A DNA stretch of 64,000 nt from Zoroaster sp. YZ-2022 (Eukaryota; Echinodermata; Asteroidea; Forcipulatida; Zoroasteridae): contig CM055822.1 of the NCBI GenBank assembly GCA_029582265.1, positions 1,116,001-1,180,000 on the forward strand. The letters run 5' to 3'. Of the stretch, positions 36,218 through 47,593 are shown one piece after another. The notes under the pieces were generated by a model, which was not told the DNA's origin, did no database searches, and saw nothing but the letters and a program-made list of their open reading frames with translations. A program made the position numbers and the translations under genes. Position 1 is the first letter of the stretch. Every line of letters starts with the position of its first letter.

Positions 36218-37431
36218 CTAGTGTCAATATTTAAAATAAAAAAGTGTTCCAAGTCACACTTGTTAATTTCTAATTTATTGCTTAAATCTCACAACTTTTT
36301 CAAGTTCAACAGCCAATATCTCAAGAACTAAATGACATATTAGAAAACAAAAAACACAATTGAATTCCTTACATTAATAGCTTGTAATTCTTGTGAAATT
36401 ACTTATCATAAATGCTTTGCCAATGGTCCAATTAGTGGCACATGAAGTAACGATTTTACAAATTTTAAAAGGTCATATCTCATAGCTTTAATTTGATGTA
36501 TAAGTTGACAATTTTTTTTCTTCATAATCATGAGGTCATATATGACCTTCAAACCACCTAATCTGACCTTTACTTCCTGTCCAAACAGTAAGTTCAAATT
36601 CAACACATTCTAACGCAAAATTGATATGTCTTTTGAATATGAAATTGATAGTTATTATAAAAGATGACAAACCCTTGCACAATATAATATTTACATCATC
36701 GTTGAAAATTTGATTGAACCGGAAGTGGACTCGAACACCGTGTGTTTGTTCTAACAAACACTTAAGCTCTAGTTTAGCTTTAAGTTTGTATTAGAGATTG
36801 ATTGCAGTGACTTTGGTTAGTGTGGAACTTAGGTTGATTTAGTATAAGGCGGTAGAATCGTTGTCTCGATTTCACAGGGGAGTCGAACAACGTTAGAATC
36901 GACCACAGAGGTCGATGTAGATGGCCTTGGAGAAATACTAAATTAGTTCCAACCAGTAGGAAAGTCAAGAATACTGCACTCATTTATGCAAGCTTGTGCT
37001 GTATTTGTGGAGTGTCACTGAATCATCTGCGGTATGCAATTAAAGTAGGTCAAAGGTAAATAAAGATAATAAGCAGGGTTGTTAAAGGTTTCCCAAGTCC
37101 CTTTCAGAGTTCTCTTTCCGCAATAAAACTTCCGTCTATTTCTTCTCAAAATAGAACTGCGTGATGCTGTCTCTTCTTTACTGTTTTCTCTCTCTCTCTT
37201 TATCGTCGGTCTGTTTGTCCGTCTGTTCAGTTGTGTCTAGGGCCAAGTAAAATTCAGCAACCAACCGGGCGGTATATTTCCTCCAAACGAGCTCGCATCC
37301 CTGGGCCTGGAGACTGCTCGAAGATTTCCACGGTCTTAGGCCGAAGATAGGTTTCGGGAACTCTCGCCGCAGTCGGCGACTGTTTCTCTGAACCTCCAAG
37401 TTTATTTGACCTCGGGAGATTACGCCACAAA

Positions 37432-37450
37432 TGGTGTCAGAAGTGGGATT
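37432..37450 (+). promoter_or_regulatory. Primer-binding site complementary to the 3' end of tRNA-Leu
   Basis: Two bases after the LTR the sequence reads TGGTGTCAGAAGTGGGATT. Its complement, ending CCCACTTCTGACACCA, matches the 3' end of animal tRNA-Leu as I recall it. Position and sequence both fit a minus-strand primer site. Confidence 0.75.
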
Positions 37451-37560
37451 GGTTGGTGCTGAATAGTTGAGGTTGCCCTGAAGAGAAATTTGTGTTTTAG
37501 TAGTAGAGAGAAAAGTTACAAGTTCTGTGGTTGAGAGAGCAATCACAGGAAAGAGCAGAA

Positions 37561-39093
37561 ATGAGTCAAGAAAACACTTTGAGTGTTGAGAGCGAACTGC
37601 AGAGGCTAAGATTACAGGCCCAATTTCTGCAGTGGGACAGAGAACTCATGGCTAAGAAATTAGAAGCTGCCATGAAAGAGAATTCTGAGAAATCTCCCCA
37701 AAGAGGTGGTGGAGATATGGTAAGTGTGAAAGAGCCAGTAAGGGTCGATTCAGAAATCGAGTTCCGCTTACCGTTAGAGAGTTCTGGTTATTTTTCCCAA
37801 GGGGAAACAAGTTCCTCGGTGTTCGCACGGACACCTGAGCTTGGCCCACAGGCGGGGAAAAGAGTGAAGATTGGGGAAAGTACGCCCCTGAAGAGTAGAG
37901 GTACTGGTATTCCGCGGTCAGAGAATTTACCAGAGAATAGTGCCATAGACGAGCTCGAGTCTTTTCTGTCGGGCAAGAGTAGTGCGGCAGAGATTAGTGA
38001 CAGAGCGGGAAAGGAGTCAGGCTCTCCCAAAAGAGTGCATAGCGAACTGTTGAGTTTCGCCACAAGTGGAGTGGATACTCACACCAACAGTTCAGCAGAA
38101 AGTCCAAAGAGTTCAGCAGGGCCCTGGCCGCTGAAAAGAGAACAAAGAGTAATTGTAGAAAATGAGAAACAAGGGAAGGATTTGGTGCAGTCTAATCGAC
38201 GCCCAAATATTATTCCCGACAGATACAGTGGAAAAGTGTTGTGGAACGAGTATTTCCAACACTTTGAATCATGTCGTATAGTGAACCAGTGGAACGAAGA
38301 GCAAGCCGTTAGCTATTTGGCAGCGAGTTTGCAGGGGAATGCCCTCAGATTGTTAGGGGATGTTCCTACTGCTCAGGCACAGACATATAATGGGCTAGTG
38401 AAGTTACTAGAGAGGCGATTTGGCCCAGCTCGCCAGAGTGAAAATTATTTGGTCGAGCTAAGGCATCGCCAACAAGGACCAAAAGAGACTATACAAGAGT
38501 TGGGCCAAGCCATACAAGAGTTAACGGTCAAAGCGGGATCGTTTGGCAAAGAACCATTTTCTAGATGCGGTAGAAAATCGATCCGTTCGGGAGGGCATAA
38601 ACAGGGACCGACCGAACAATTTAGATGAGGCCATTCGTGCTGCATTGGAAACAGAGAACTTCGAGAAAGTGGAACAACAGAGAAATCTGGACGGAAAGCC
38701 AGTAAAATTGGCTAGAGTGCTAGATACAGAATGGAACAGAGGTTTCATGAAATAGAGAAAGAAATGAAGAGTGTGGTGGGATTGTTACCAGAGTTAACAA
38801 AACAAGTGCAGGGGAAGAGTGCCCCAGTGGAGAGATCTACTGAGAAGAGACAGATAACACCAGAGACGAAGCAAAGTGTTAAGAAGTGCTTTAATTGTGA
38901 AGAGCAAGGACACTTTGCGAGAGAGTGTAAGAAACCAAAGAGGGGTAACCTAAAGCGTGATGGCTGGAAGTGCTTCAACTGTGGAAAGCCAGGCCATATC
39001 GTTAAAGAGTGTAGGGAACCCAAAAGAGAAAATAGAAGGCAGGAAAACGAGAACCAGCCGCTCGAAGGGCCCGCGGGCAGGCTGGATATGTAA
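37561..39093 (+). pseudogene. Gypsy gag with two CCHC zinc knuckles, two frameshifts
   Basis: The structural protein that would package the element RNA. The N-terminal part has a coiled-coil-like start (LQRLRLQAQF). A capsid-type region follows at about 38200-38540 (FQHFESCRIVNQW; LVKLLERRFGPARQSENY). Two nucleocapsid knuckles lie at about 38889-39012, CFNCEEQGHFAREC and CFNCGKPGHIVKEC, both complete C-x2-C-x4-H-x4-C. The frame is lost at about 38560 and regained at about 38735. Pol starts in the -1 frame and overlaps the end of gag, so programmed -1 frameshifting is the likely route to Gag-Pol. Confidence 0.88.
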
Positions 39094-39101
39094 GGGGGCC
39101 A

Positions 39102-42100
39102 ATGAGACGCCATAGTGAAAACAAAGAAGTCATGAAAGAAAAGCGGCAGAAATCTGAGGTGGAAAAGGTACTTACACTACCCAACCCAAACCTTAGTCCC
39201 CGCTATGGCTTATTTGTAGATGGCGTGATAAGGAAAACAAAGTGTCATTTTTTGATTGACACTGGTGCAACTGATACGCTTGTCAGTAGTAAAGTGTATT
39301 ACGAGATACCTAGAGAACAGAGGCCCGTCTTAGAGACGGATAAAGTGCGAGTTAGACAAGTGGATGGAAGTCTTCTGCCAGTACTGGGGAGCGCATGGGT
39401 TGATGTTCAGGTTGGACGAACAACGCACCCAGTTAGAGTGATTTTTGCGGAGATGAAGTACTCCGGAATTTTAGGGATGGATTTCATTTTGCCCACAGGG
39501 GGTAATTTGGATTTCCAGATAAAAGAGTGGAGAATAAATGGTGAGAGAATAAAGTGCACAAGTAGTGCTGGAGAGCCATTTATAGGGAGGGTTGTGGTTG
39601 CAGAGACAACCATAATTCCTTCGGGGCATGAGGCAGTAGTGCCAGGCATTATTGCTAGAAGAGATAAAGAGTTTGCTGGGCCAGCCATAGTTGAGCCTAT
39701 TGAGGGAGGCGGAGACTTAGCCCAGAAAGGCTTGGTTTTAGCTAGGTCGCTAGTGGAGTCAGGGAACCAAGTTGTTCCCTTGCGGGTGTTTAACCCAGGA
39801 AAAGAGAAAAGAGTGGCTCGTAAGGGGATCACCGTGGGATTAATTTCCACCGTGGAACCTGAGGCAATTAGAGATGAGGCCAACGAGTCTAGTGAGGCAA
39901 GACAGGGTTTGCCTAAGCATTTAGGAGACTTGTACGCAAGAAGTACAGATAAAGTAGAAGACGAGTACCATGGTCGAGTAAGGAAGTGCTTGGTAGAGTT
40001 CCAAGACGTTTTCTCCAGTGGTGATGAAGATATTGGTAGGACGGATGTGGTGAAACATCACATATCCACTGGAGATGCAAGACCGGTAAAAGAGAGACCA
40101 CGAAGGCACCCTGAGAGTGTGCAAAGAGAGATACAGAGACAGGTCATTGACCTAGAGAAACGAGGAGTGATAGAACCTTCAGATAGTCCGTGGGCAGCCA
40201 ATGTTGTGCTGGTAGGCAAGAAAGACGGGACCAGACGTTTCTGTGTAGATTACAGAAAGTTAAACGCGGTCACTATAAAAGATGCCTACCCGGTCCCTCG
40301 CATTGATGAGACATTCGATGCATTAAATGGCGCCAAGTGGTTTTCAACACTCGATTTGTCTTCAGGATACTGGCAGGTCGCCTTAGATGATGACGCCAGT
40401 CAGAAGTCATCATTCGTTGTGAGAAATGGACTGTACAGATGGAAATGTATGCCATTTGGGCTCTGTAATGCCCCGGCTACATTTGAGAGACTTATGGAGA
40501 AGGTCATGTCAGGGTTACAGTGGGAAATCCTGTTGATCTATTTAGACGATATAATTGTCTTTGGTAAGACAGTTACAGAGATGATAGAGAGGCTGAAAGT
40601 GGTGTTCAGTAGACTTAGGCAGGCAGGGCTTAAGTTAAAGCCAAGTAAGTGCCATTTGTTTAAAGAGTCAGTGACCTATTTGGGACACATAGTGACGGCA
40701 GAGGGCATAGCCACCGATCCGAAGAAGATACAGGCAATATCAGATTGGCCTGTTCCAAAGAGTATGAGGGACGTAAGAAGTTTTCTTGGCCTTGCGTCCT
40801 ATTACCGAAAGTTTATACAGGGTTTTGCAGAGATAGCTAGTCCCTTGCATGCCCTTACAGAGAAGTCAAGAGTGTTTGAGCGGAGTGAGTCATGCCAGAA
40901 CGCATTTGACGAACTCAAGTGTAGACTGCAGACAACACCGATATTGTCTTACCCCATGCCGGAGGGAGACTTTATCCTAGACACCGATGCAAGTGGTGAC
41001 GGCATTGGGGCGGTGTTGTCTCAAATGCAAGAGGGTGAAGAGAGAGTTTTGGCTTATGCTAGCCGCAAGCTTAGCAAGCCAGAGAGAAACTATTGTGTCA
41101 CCCGCAGAGAGTTGTTGGCTGTAGTCGTGTACTTAAAGAGTTTCAAACAGTACTTATTTATACGGCAGGAAGGTCACAATTAGAACTGACCATAGTGCCT
41201 TGAGATGGATTCTTAATTTTAAGAACCCGGAAGGACAGATGGCGCGTTGGCTCGAAGTAATTTTTGAGTACGACATAGAGATTCGGCACAGAGCTGGAAA
41301 GAAACACGGCAACGCTGACGGGTTGTCAAGGCGACCCTGCAAGCAGTGTGGCCGGGAAGAAACGGTAGAAGTGGAAGGGTTAGAGGAGACGTCAGAGAAG
41401 ACGTCGGAGAGAAAAGAGGGAAAAAAGGGAAAACTGTTGGTTAGGGGCATAGCGGCCCAACCAAGTATCCCGGTGGAGGCTCTCAGAAAAGCCCAAGTGG
41501 AGGATGAGACCATAAGTTGGGTCTTAAGTGCCAAGGAGGAGGGCAAGGACCGTCCGGAGTGGAGGGAGATTTCCCACTTGACGGCGGCTCATAAGACATA
41601 TTGGTCTTATTGGGACCAATTATGTGTGAGAGATGAGTTGGTTCATAAGAGATGGAGTCAGACGATGGCAAAATAGTAAGATGGCTACTAGTGGTGCCTC
41701 AGAATTTAAGGAAGGAGATACTGGGAGAAGTGCACGGTGGACAGCTTAGTGGTCACTTGGGCATAAAGAAAACCTTGGCGAAGATGAAGTTTAGATACTT
41801 CTGGCCGGGTATGTCCGCAGACGTACGCTCCTTCATAAGGGGTTGTGACCTGTGTGCGAGCAGAAAGTCCCCTGCGAAGAAAGGTATCGCTCCCTTGCAG
41901 CAGTATCGGGTAGGAGTACCCATGGAGAGAGTAGCAATAGATTTGCTTGGGCCACTGCCCAAGACAGAGAATGGGAACCAGTGGATCCTAGTCATAGGAG
42001 ATTACTGTACAAAATGGATGGAAGCGTTTCCATTGCCAGATGCAACAGCGAGTACAGTAGCACTCAAGTTAGTGCAGGAATTTGTGTGTCGGTTCGGAGT

Positions 42101-43002
42101 TCCGCAAGAGCTTCATTCCGACCAAGGCACCAATTTTGAGTCAGAAGTGTTCAGAGAGATGTGCCAAGTACTAGGAGTGACAAAAACCAGGACAACCGCC
42201 TATAATCCCAAGTCAGACGGGATGGTGGAGCGGTTTAACAAGACACTAGTGAACATGGTGGCAGCTCTCATTAGTCCGCATGGGAAGCAGAAGGACTGGG
42301 ATAAATTCCTCCCCTATGCGACTTTTGCCTACAGGTGCACCCCACAGGACTCCACAGGGGAGTCACCCAACATGATGATGTTGGGAAGAGAGGTTAGTAT
42401 ACCGGTGGACTTGACAACAGGTTGTCCAGAGGCCGAGGTTGAAACTAACACTGACTTTGCAGAAGAGCTGCGAAGTAATATGGAGAACGCCCATCAGAGG
42501 GCTAGAGAGTGTCTCGGGACGAGCGCCCGGAGACAAAAGAGAAATTATGACAGGAGAGCGACCCAACCCGGCTAAAAAGAAGATGTCCCCCAAGTTACAG
42601 TTAAGATGGGAGGGACCGTGGCTAGTGGTAAAGAGATTGTCAGATGTAACCTTCCGGATACAGTTACGGAATGGTGGCAAAGTGAAAGTTGTTCATTCTG
42701 ACAGACTAAAGCCATACCAGGGTGAGAAGTTGGTACCCTGGACTTACTCTCCAAGGGAATGTGTGGGAGAACAAAATCCACAGGCAGAAGAAATTGAGGC
42801 GAGTCCTCAGGTTGAGGAAAGAGGGGAAAGACAGGAGGATGAAATAGTAGAAGAGATGGTTGAAGAGCAACCGGAATTAGAGTCGGATGTGAAGATGGGG
42901 AATAACCAGAGTGAGGTTGACCCCAAGGTAGATGAAGAGCCAGAGATATTACTTTGCAGATACCCGAGGAGGGAACATAAGTTACCAGTAAGATACCGGT
43001 AG
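39102..43002 (+). pseudogene. Gypsy pol: protease, reverse transcriptase, RNase H, integrase; frameshifted
   Basis: Protease with LIDTGATDT near 39255, reverse transcriptase with YLDDIIVFG near 40536, and RNase H with LDTDASGDGIG near 40977. The frame breaks at about 41160 inside RNase H, so the rest (TDHSALRW onward) is in another frame. A second break lies near 41645. The integrase has an HHCC zinc-binding region (GCDLC near 41845) and the catalytic residues in AIDLLGP, LHSDQGTNF and DGMVERFN. A third break near 42565 precedes a GPY/F-like module (LRWEGPWLVVKRL) and an acidic tail ending REHKLPVRYR. There is no chromodomain. Confidence 0.93.
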
Positions 43003-43022
43003 AGTTCCGGAGATTCTATTGA

Positions 43023-43079
43023 AATATCAAAGATAATTAATTGGTTTCGTTTGTTATATTATTTCAGAGATACGACAAG
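43023..43079 (+). promoter_or_regulatory. Splice-acceptor-like sequence before the third Gypsy frame
   Basis: Between the pol stop (43000-43002) and the ATG at 43080 lies a branch-point-like GATAATTAATTGG, a T-rich tract and TTATTTCAG. This is a good acceptor placed about 12 bp upstream of the ATG. It suggests that the third frame is expressed from a spliced subgenomic RNA. No matching donor was assigned. Confidence 0.5.
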
Positions 43080-43819
43080 ATGTCAGAGAGAAAGAGAAAG
43101 GCGAAAGAGTACAAGTGTAGAGAGTGCAGAGAGACGTTCGGGCAAGGTGATTCCCTTTGGGACCACATCCGAAGTGCGCATGGGCCGGTGGAATATCTAC
43201 ACTGTATGCAGTGCCGCTACCGAGCAACAGCTCGGCAGACGCTCCAGAAGCACTATAAGAAGTTCCACCCAGAGAGAACAGAGGAGGTGGGAGAGATCAC
43301 ACCTAGAGTAGATGGAACAGAAAATGGTCCGCAGGTACTGCGAGTGGATGCAGTGGACCAGAGTGCATCACTGGCGCCATCTCCAGTGATGCAAGATGAC
43401 GGAGGGGCAGCAGTGCTGTCTTTGTCCCCCTGTCCCATCTCCCCGCTGTTAGCACGGCCAGAGTCTGAAGATGCGGTGGCCCCGTTTAAGGTGTCTCTAC
43501 CATTCACGGGAAACCCCGTGGCATGTTATTGTTAGCCATGCGTCTGGCCGCACTCCCCTCTCCAGTCCAGTCTCAGTCATCCATGCCATCCTTGGAACCG
43601 GACACCCCATCTGGATCCCCCACCAGAAGTGACCCGTCCCCTCCCCCAGCGAAGATGAGAAGACTCGTGACGGTGCGGGTAACCACCACTACCGAGATGA
43701 TCTACCGAGACCGAGTAGTGAACCGAAGTCAGCAGACTGCAGAGCGATTCGAGATGGCCGAGCTAGAGCCAGCCCTTGATGACCCCCAGGAGGAGATGAC
43801 CCGTCTCGCGAGTCGCTAG
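43080..43819 (+). pseudogene. Extra 3' frame of the Gypsy element encoding two C2H2 zinc fingers
   Basis: Starts MSERKRKAKEYKCRECRE. The two fingers each have the spacing C-x2-C-x12-H-x4-H (43116-43181 and about 43203-43268). A Ser/Pro-rich region follows to the stop at 43533-43535. An overlapping frame from 43523 to 43819 continues with similar composition (LPSPVQSQSSMPSL; PPPAKMRRLVTVRV), so one frameshift near 43510 probably splits a protein of about 245 residues. The product is predicted to bind nucleic acid; its role in the element is unknown. It is not an envelope protein. Confidence 0.75.
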
Positions 43820-44418
43820 ATATTTAATTTTTTGTTTAAAAAGTTGCATAAGTATGTTTCAGGGCCTGATTAGGAGCATTTCTTGTAAATTTGTAAATCA
43901 AAGTTTTCTACTGTATAAAGAGATATAAAATCTGTAAATATTTAATTTTAAGTGATTCATGTTTGATTCTGTATGAAAATGATTTACCTTTGATTTTGTA
44001 TAAAGAGAAGAAAGAAAAAAGACGAGAAGAGAACTTTCTTAAATTACTTAAGTTCCAGCTAGAGTCGAACTTAAGTTAAGTTTAGTTAAAAAGAGAGAGA
44101 ACTAGTTGCAAACTTAAGATTCAAAGTTTATTTTGTATAAGAGCGATACACAGTTAGTTTTGTATAAAAGTGGACGTTTTTGCTAAACGAAAATGTAGGG
44201 TCTTTATTTTTCTTAAAAACTTAAAGAAAACTAAAGTTTAGCTGTTTAAAGAAACACTTGTTTTTTTCTTGCCATGTATAAAGTTTAAAAACTCTGTGAA
44301 TATTTAATGAGTTAAAAATTCATGTTGTGTTGAGTAGACTTGTGCCGGTCACACGTCTCGTTTGGTCATAGGTTTTAGCTGGTTGGACTGGGGACAGTCC
44401 AAGCTAAGCTTGGGCCTG
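43820..44418 (+). other. Gypsy 3' untranslated region
   Basis: AT-rich with repeated GTATAAAGAGA-like and TTAAGTT words, no coding content. No obvious purine-rich polypurine tract lies directly before the LTR at 44419; the sequence there is GCTAAGCTTGGGCCTG. Confidence 0.7.
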
Positions 44419-45142
44419 TGTGACGAGATAGGGGTGGACCGACACAAGTCTAGTCTCCCTTATGTTGTTAAGGTCTTTGAACTTCAGTGCAGAAGTAGGT
44501 CGGACAAGCTACCGTGCATGTGTGGCGAGGCAGCCAATTGGCGCGCAGTTAGGCATGCGGCAACCAATTGAGGGTTGCAGGTTCTTGTCGCTGGGCAGAG
44601 TTAGTGAGGCGGCGGCCAATCACGTTGTGGTTGGGCGGGGTCTCGCTGCTGTGTCGCAGCGTGGGTTTTTGGAGTAAGACAGAGCCGGGCGGCGCGGCAA
44701 TTTGGCAGTTGCCTATCAGAGCTCCACGGAGGCAGTTGGTTATCAGAACTCTGTAGACGATTGCAGTCAGCGCTTAGGTGAGTTGCTTGCTTGTATTGTA
44801 TGCAGGTTAGCCGTTAATGTCCGACCTGACTTCGCAGGTAGTGAAGTAGCGACCGAGCACGGCAGCAGCGGCGTAGCCAGGACTTTTTCAGTGGGGGGGC
44901 ACAGGGGGGCATTGCTTTTCAGTGGGGGGGGGGGGGGGGGGCCAGGGGGTATGGGTTTTTTACCTTTTATTTATCTTTTCTGTTTTTGGGGCACTATGAG
45001 GATTTTTCCCTGGGCCTGGAGACTGCTCGAAGATTTCCACGGTCTTAGGCCGAAGATAGGTTTCGGGAACTCTCGCCGCAGTCGGCGACTGTTTCTCTGA
45101 ACCTCCGAGTTTATTTGACGTACCTCGGGAGATTACGCCACA
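44419..45142 (+). repeat. 3' LTR with internal replacement
   Basis: 44419-44865 matches the first part of the 5' LTR and 45008-45142 matches its last part. The middle (44866-45007) is unrelated: GCGGCGTAGCCAGGAC followed by long G runs. So about 0.5 kb of LTR, including the AATAAA region, has been replaced. A 4-bp insertion, GTAC, is also seen near 45119 relative to the 5' copy. Confidence 0.88.
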
Positions 45143-45146
45143 CTAT

Positions 45147-46732
45147 TCATCGTCAACCATAGACACGCTACAAGTCCTTGATTGATCGGTCATGCATAAT
45201 CCGCCACTGTGCGTGATCCTTGAATTACTGATTTAGTAGGGACCCTGCGTCAAGTTTAGATAGAATCCCCATTAATTAAATGGAAGAAATTTATAAGAAC
45301 TAATAAATGGAAGACATTGAAGAGAGTTAATAAAGAAGCATATACCGGCTGAATTGAAAGTAAACCCTTTTGTTTCAGTGTAACCTTTTATTATCAGGTT
45401 TGGTCGTCCGTCTAGTCATCATCTTGTCAGTCCTCATTCTTGACTCTGTAAAACTCGTCATCGTCGTCATCGTCATCATCATAACTTACAACCTCAAGCC
45501 CAGATTGTAGACTCGTACATCAGACATCAGACTTGAGACACGCCCGTTTAGTAATAGTAGTGAAAAGAGCGGCAGGGTTGGACCCGACCGTTACAATATC
45601 AACACTTTTCGCATGGAAGCGTAAAGCAGGGTCTCGACCACTGTGGTGCTTTTCGTGTCGGGTATTTTGAATTATGATACTGCCAGCGAGTTTAGTTTTG
45701 GAAACAACAATGACACATTCATTCGGAATATCGTCACAGCACCTTCATCATATCAACGCCAATACAAAAGTGACAAAAACGGTTCAGTTTGGAAGGCCAT
45801 CCGTCAAAATCAACGCCAGAATTTCGACCGAGCGGGCTGGTCTACGGTCTACGGCAAAAAAACGACGCATGCCTGGCGACCATTGACGGGCCAGCCAACC
45901 TCAAATGATGGCAAACACTCAGGTATTTGATTGTTGAATGTGATGGTGACCATGATGATACCATGAATAATGTCGCATTTGTAGGATTATTGTTGGACAG
46001 GTAAGAGTAATAAAAGAGAAATATTGTTTGATAATATAATACTCATAAGGCTTTTTGTGTGGCTGTATGCTGAACTCTTATGATGAATTTCTGTTTGCCA
46101 TCACATTATTTTTGATAGTTCCTATAACCAAGGTCCAGTGATATTGTGATGATGTTTACAATACAGACATGATAATTATGAGATATAGTTTAGAAAGCAG
46201 AACAATTTCCAGTGAATTAGTTGTAATTTCCACCATCGATGCCCGGGTATTTTATGGGGAAGATGGTCAAAAGGGGTCATGGTGAAAATTCAAACATGGA
46301 CTGGAGGAAATAGCATCAGGTACCATTATTCCCCTAAACGTACGAGTACGAGTTATATTTAAATAGATTTTTAATATGCACCATGTCCATCATATCCACC
46401 ATTATTTCATTAACTGTTATGTTTTGTTTTATAGTATGAGAAAACATCGCTGCCAGTATTTTTACTTGCATCAACACCATGTAGAGTTCAGCCTGATTCC
46501 ATTTTCAGTATTCACAGCTACAAAGCATTGCCAAGGTAGAGTGAATCTTGGATTGATTCAGATGTTTTTATCCCATAATTTTTGTGTATATATAGAAAAC
46601 TTAGTTGATGTAAATATTTGTTTTTCTATCAAACAAAATCAGATTTACAGAAACAATTTCTCAATTAGAAAAAATGAAGTTGTGCATTCAGGTTTTTCCC
46701 CCTTGTGCATGCTTAATGTTAACTTGTCCATA
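45147..46732. other. Intergenic DNA right of the Gypsy element
   Basis: No recognisable gene. Contains a CATCGT-rich simple stretch near 45448-45482. Open frames around 45643-45930 lack any domain. Confidence 0.55.
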
Positions 46733-46880
46733 TTAAAGGGACAATATCACGATCAGAGCAGACTTTCAACAGGGCATGGAATCGGTGTCCTAGTTTAAGA
46801 TGAACATGACTGAAAATTACTGGCTCATTTATGCAGCAGCAATGATAATATGACACAACAATGGTTATAATTTGAAGTGT
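46733..46880. mobile_element. MITE, TTAAAGGGACA family, copy 2 (partial)
   Basis: Begins TTAAAGGGACAATATCACG and continues CAGACTTTCAACAGGGCATG and GGCTCATTTATGCAGCA, as in the copy at 97-293. The right end is not recognisable. Confidence 0.65.
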
Positions 46881-47593
46881 GTGTGAGTGATAAGTTTACT
46901 GTAGCACTAATAATTAGTCAAAGTAGCTTTACATGTGTTATTCATGGCTGGCTATTGTGTTATTTATGTTTTTGTGGTCAGTTTCATTTCTCAATTGCTA
47001 GAGTAATCAGTTCAACGTAATCTTTCTTTTGTAAGATTATATACATGTTTTATACATGTTTGTTCAGTTCATGTTTGGTCCATAGATGAGATGAAGGGAG
47101 ATGGATGCTCAGTTCATCATGTCACCTACGTATGTGAATGGGTGTCAGTAAACAGAAGCCTACCACACCCCACTTATTAGCAGACATTCCACTGAATAAG
47201 AGTTTTCTCAAGAATTATACCTACTATATCAACTTGAGGTTTTTTACGGGTGCCATCCAATCAAAAGTTTCTCGAAAATATAGGGCCTAGAGGACATGTC
47301 CTACTTTCAAGACCCTCAAAAATTGCAGGTATAACATGAAAATGTTTCAAGGCAACTGACAGCCCTCATACCCCCACACAACTCTATTCGTATTCTGTAC
47401 TACCTTGAAAATGTTGAGATTTTGAAGCTTCACATGGTTGAAGAACAGCAGGAGTAAGAGTAATTATCTGTAATGATCAGAGTATACCGATGGAAACTTC
47501 AAGTTATCTCACCACCGATTCTTCTAAGAGCCAACACTATTAAACTGTAGAGATAGTTACATGGTGCTACCACAAACCTCATTATATGCATAA

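Larger units (their letters stand above)
31722..36772. mobile_element. Nested insertion in the 5' LTR, possibly a Helitron-like element
   Basis: Near the left end is a hairpin (31763-31791, AGGTGTTCG mirrored by CGAACACCT). Near the right end is a 9-bp-stem hairpin GTGTTTGTT-CT-AACAAACAC (36742-36761), with CTAG and then T 11 bp later. A TC start after A, a 3' hairpin and a CTRR end are Helitron hallmarks, so a non-autonomous Helitron is a reasonable reading. The left boundary could instead be at about 31763. No Rep/helicase frame is present. Other repeat pieces are nested inside. Confidence 0.5.
31254..37429 (+). repeat. 5' LTR, split by an insertion of about 5 kb
   Basis: 31254-31720 matches the start of the 3' LTR, apart from a 21-bp local duplication near 31645-31665. 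37299-37429 matches its end. The stretch 36773-37298, with AATAAA at 37122-37127, is probably original LTR that the 3' copy has lost. Removing the insertion would leave an LTR of about 1.1 kb. Confidence 0.85.
31254..45142 (+). mobile_element. Gypsy-type LTR retrotransposon, full length but degraded and with a nested insertion
   Basis: Bounded by LTRs that start TGTGACGAGATAGGGG and end GATTACGCCACA, and by the target duplication CTAT at 31250-31253 and 45143-45146. Order: interrupted 5' LTR (31254-37429), primer-binding site (37432-37450), gag (37561-39093), pol with protease, RT, RNase H and integrase (39102-43002), an extra zinc-finger frame (43080-43819), and 3' LTR (44419-45142). The domain order with integrase after RNase H is that of Gypsy/Metaviridae. 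Several frameshifts make it non-autonomous. Confidence 0.93.

Noticed and set aside
43041..43819. Third Gypsy frame as an envelope protein
   Set aside because: No signal peptide, transmembrane segment or envelope motif. The sequence shows zinc fingers and Ser/Pro-rich segments instead.
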